Shown here one piece after another: positions 63,665 through 64,000 of a stretch of DNA of 64,000 bases (its first letter is position 1; each line of letters starts with the position of its first letter). Position numbers and translations under genes: made by a program. Under the pieces are notes generated by a model. It was not told the origin of the DNA and made no database searches. It saw nothing but the letters and a program-made list of their open reading frames with translations. The stretch comes from Sediminibacterium sp. (lineage in GTDB: Bacteria; Bacteroidota; Bacteroidia; Chitinophagales; Chitinophagaceae): contig NZ_JAHVAA010000012.1 of assembly GCF_019264485.1 (NCBI RefSeq), forward strand, positions 1 to 64,000. Direction: 5' to 3'.

Positions 63665-64000
63665 TTATCCCTTTTTATAAACAGCTTTCGTGCTCATTTC
63701 TCCCTGAGGAGTTGTAATAGTGGAAGAAAGTGTCATGGTTTTCCCATCTGCACTGATTTCCCATTTTTCAATACCTGTCAAATCAAGACTTTGTCCCTGA
63801 AATTCGAGTGAGAGTTTTATATCCACTTTAAAACGCTGTTCGCCATCCCAGGTAAGGGTAGAAGATTTCTTGCTGTTCATGATACCCGTATTTTGCGACT
63901 CTTTCCCAATGGCATGTGTTTCTACTGTTTCAAAAGCACTTCCATCGAAGCCGGTACCTGTATAGGTCATTTTAAATGACTCGGCCGACTGGTCAATCAC
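63665..64000 (-). CDS. Partial gene: beta-rich protein of unknown function (5' end outside window)
   Basis: 111 residues of the C-terminus are visible; the frame is open to the right edge, so the start is outside. It has an alternating strand pattern (YTGTGFDGSAFETVETHAIG, TLTWDGEQRFKVDIKLSLEF, WEISADGKTMTLSSTITTPQ) ending EMSTKAVYKKG, as in lipocalin-like or small beta-barrel proteins. No family is recognised. Confidence 0.7.
   Translation of the reverse strand: MIDQSAESFKMTYTGTGFDGSAFETVETHAIGKESQNTGIMNSKKSSTLTWDGEQRFKVDIKLSLEFQGQSLDLTGIEKWEISADGKTMTLSSTITTPQGEMSTKAVYKKG

Overview
The window is a chromosomal segment from a member of the Bacteroidota, most likely the family Chitinophagaceae. 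The evidence is a type IX secretion (T9SS) C-terminal sorting domain on a giant adhesin, the NagB/PIG-L fusion, a long NusB, DUF2911, DUF3078, LptE and YraN family proteins, no Shine-Dalgarno sequences at starts, and several TTG-N18-20-TAnnTTTG promoters. Most of it is core genome. I see no prophage, insertion sequence, CRISPR array or rRNA. The only RNA gene found is tRNA-Arg(ACG).

Layout. 1-5.8 kb holds the 3' part of a very large secreted adhesin built from Ig/BIG-like, LamG-like and HYR repeats and a rearranged C-type lectin domain. 5.9-16.3 kb holds the tRNA, an SDR and a PhyH dioxygenase, an outer-membrane barrel, a PAP2-type membrane enzyme, nagB, the glycolytic pair pfkA-pyk, a nucleotide-sugar-type reductase and a lysoplasmalogenase. 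16.4-18.6 kb is groES-groEL. 18.7-24.1 kb is a small membrane protein, a lipoprotein truncated haemoglobin, then nusB, DUF1573, yajC, coaE, cupin, ABM and a GAF histidine kinase. 24.2-36.9 kb holds a PafA-type phosphatase, an alpha-oxoamine synthase (sphingolipid-type), DUF2911, xerD, YkgJ, ygiD, yraN, manA, DUF6580, a Dph6-like ligase, rnhA, phzF and an acyl-CoA carboxylase beta subunit. 37-45.7 kb holds a GMC oxidoreductase, a CBM20-MalQ, a dipeptide epimerase, a secreted protein of unknown function, trmH and thioredoxin-fold exported proteins. 45.8-52.6 kb is a minus-strand envelope cluster (miaB, sigma-54 activator, lptE, TPR-like, secG, mltG, yihY). 52.7-64 kb holds a DUF3078 barrel protein, purK, hppD, an L,D-transpeptidase, a flippase, an oligopeptide-binding lipoprotein, msrA, a Smr-less MutS2 and a partial gene.

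How genes work together: pfkA-pyk, manA, malQ and nagB feed central and amino-sugar metabolism. The secG, yajC, lptE, mltG, L,D-transpeptidase, flippase and dipeptide epimerase genes serve envelope and peptidoglycan turnover. The alpha-oxoamine synthase and the PAP2 enzyme fit a sphingolipid-making membrane, although they are not linked.

Most unusual points: (1) a C-type lectin domain whose two halves are in reversed order, sitting inside an otherwise normal-length HYR repeat; (2) about seventeen intergenic elements made of short reiterated 'words' (for example TTTGAAAA, CAGATGT, GAGCTAT, GTGAGTA), mostly arranged as imperfect inverted repeats, often starting within a few bases of a stop codon and in places supplying the last codons of a gene; (3) a small palindrome family (GAAGRRCYCCTTCGGRGA) in the middle of three of those elements; (4) a candidate sigma-54 promoter with paired upstream repeats before groES.
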